This document shows, in pieces, positions 5,873 to 6,019 of a stretch of 6,019 bases of DNA. The stretch comes from Flavobacteriales bacterium (GTDB lineage: Bacteria; Bacteroidota; Bacteroidia; Flavobacteriales; Crocinitomicaceae), in NCBI GenBank assembly GCA_947375085.1, contig CANCEQ010000190.1, positions 1 to 6,019 of the forward strand. Direction: 5' to 3'. A program made the translations under genes and the position numbers. The number at the start of each line of letters is the position of its first letter. Within the stretch, counting starts at the first letter, position 1. The notes beneath the pieces are model-generated. The model ran no database searches and was not told the DNA's origin. It saw nothing but the letters and a program-made list of their open reading frames with translations.

Positions 5873-6019
5873 ATGCAACACAGGGGAGAAATTATCAAAG
5901 AAGCTATATACCAAAGTGGATATAGTATTACCAAATTGGCAGAACGTTTGGGAAAAAGTAGAAGATGGATCTATCTTCAATTTGAAAACAGTAACGTTTC
6001 TTTGGATTTAATTATACAG
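5873..6019 (+). CDS. Small helix-turn-helix regulator (3' partial)
   Basis: The frame starts at ATG 5873-5875 and stays open to the window end (49 codons). The visible part reads as a Cro/XRE-like helix-turn-helix: GEIIKEAIYQSG (helix 1), SITKLAERLG (helix 2), KSRRWIYLQFEN (recognition helix), then SNVSLDLII starting the next helix. In the Cro/C1 family this fold binds operator DNA. The gene is divergent from the caspase operon and shares about 226 bp of upstream DNA with it, so it may regulate the operon, itself, or neither. The missing C-terminus prevents any statement on dimerisation or ligand domains. GAGGAG-like ribosome binding is absent. Confidence 0.8.
   Translation, partial: MQHRGEIIKEAIYQSGYSITKLAERLGKSRRWIYLQFENSNVSLDLIIQ

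Overview
The window is AT-rich and looks like a chromosomal segment of a Bacteroidota bacterium, most likely Flavobacteriaceae (Flavobacterium-like). The reasons are A/T-rich start-site leaders without clear GGAGG sites, a perfect match to the Bacteroidota -7 promoter box (TAnnTTTG), many small lipoproteins, and the protein families present (LPP20, DUF4384, TM2, signal-peptide-bearing caspase). This assignment is inferred from style and families, not from a marker gene.

Left part, + strand (1-1260): the 3' part of an exported rhodanese-thioredoxin fusion lipoprotein (5' end outside the window), then a small lipoprotein with two CxxCH haem-binding motifs on either side of a beta-rich domain. 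Both appear to be envelope redox proteins. A bulged hairpin followed by a T-rich stretch (1214-1260) ends this unit.

Convergent intergenic region (1210-1494): besides the terminator it holds a perfect 50-bp palindrome (1387-1436) with no spacer, lying between the two converging transcription units.

Main block, - strand (1495-5646, read right to left): a tightly packed probable operon. In transcription order it encodes an LPP20-type lipoprotein, an exported FlgT/LPP20-like + DUF4384 protein (8-bp overlap), a PH-like two-TM protein, a TM2-domain protein, a small multi-TM protein whose reading frame is cut by one in-frame TAA, and last an exported caspase-fold (C14) protease with an intact His/Cys dyad and an EF-hand-type loop. 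All products appear to be in or at the envelope. The cluster therefore looks like an uncharacterised envelope-located caspase system rather than a classical cytosolic caspase immune effector. Its function cannot be read from the sequence.

Right edge (5674-6019): a divergent intergenic region with a candidate promoter for the operon, short repeated motifs, and the first 49 codons of a small helix-turn-helix regulator on the + strand that continues past the window.
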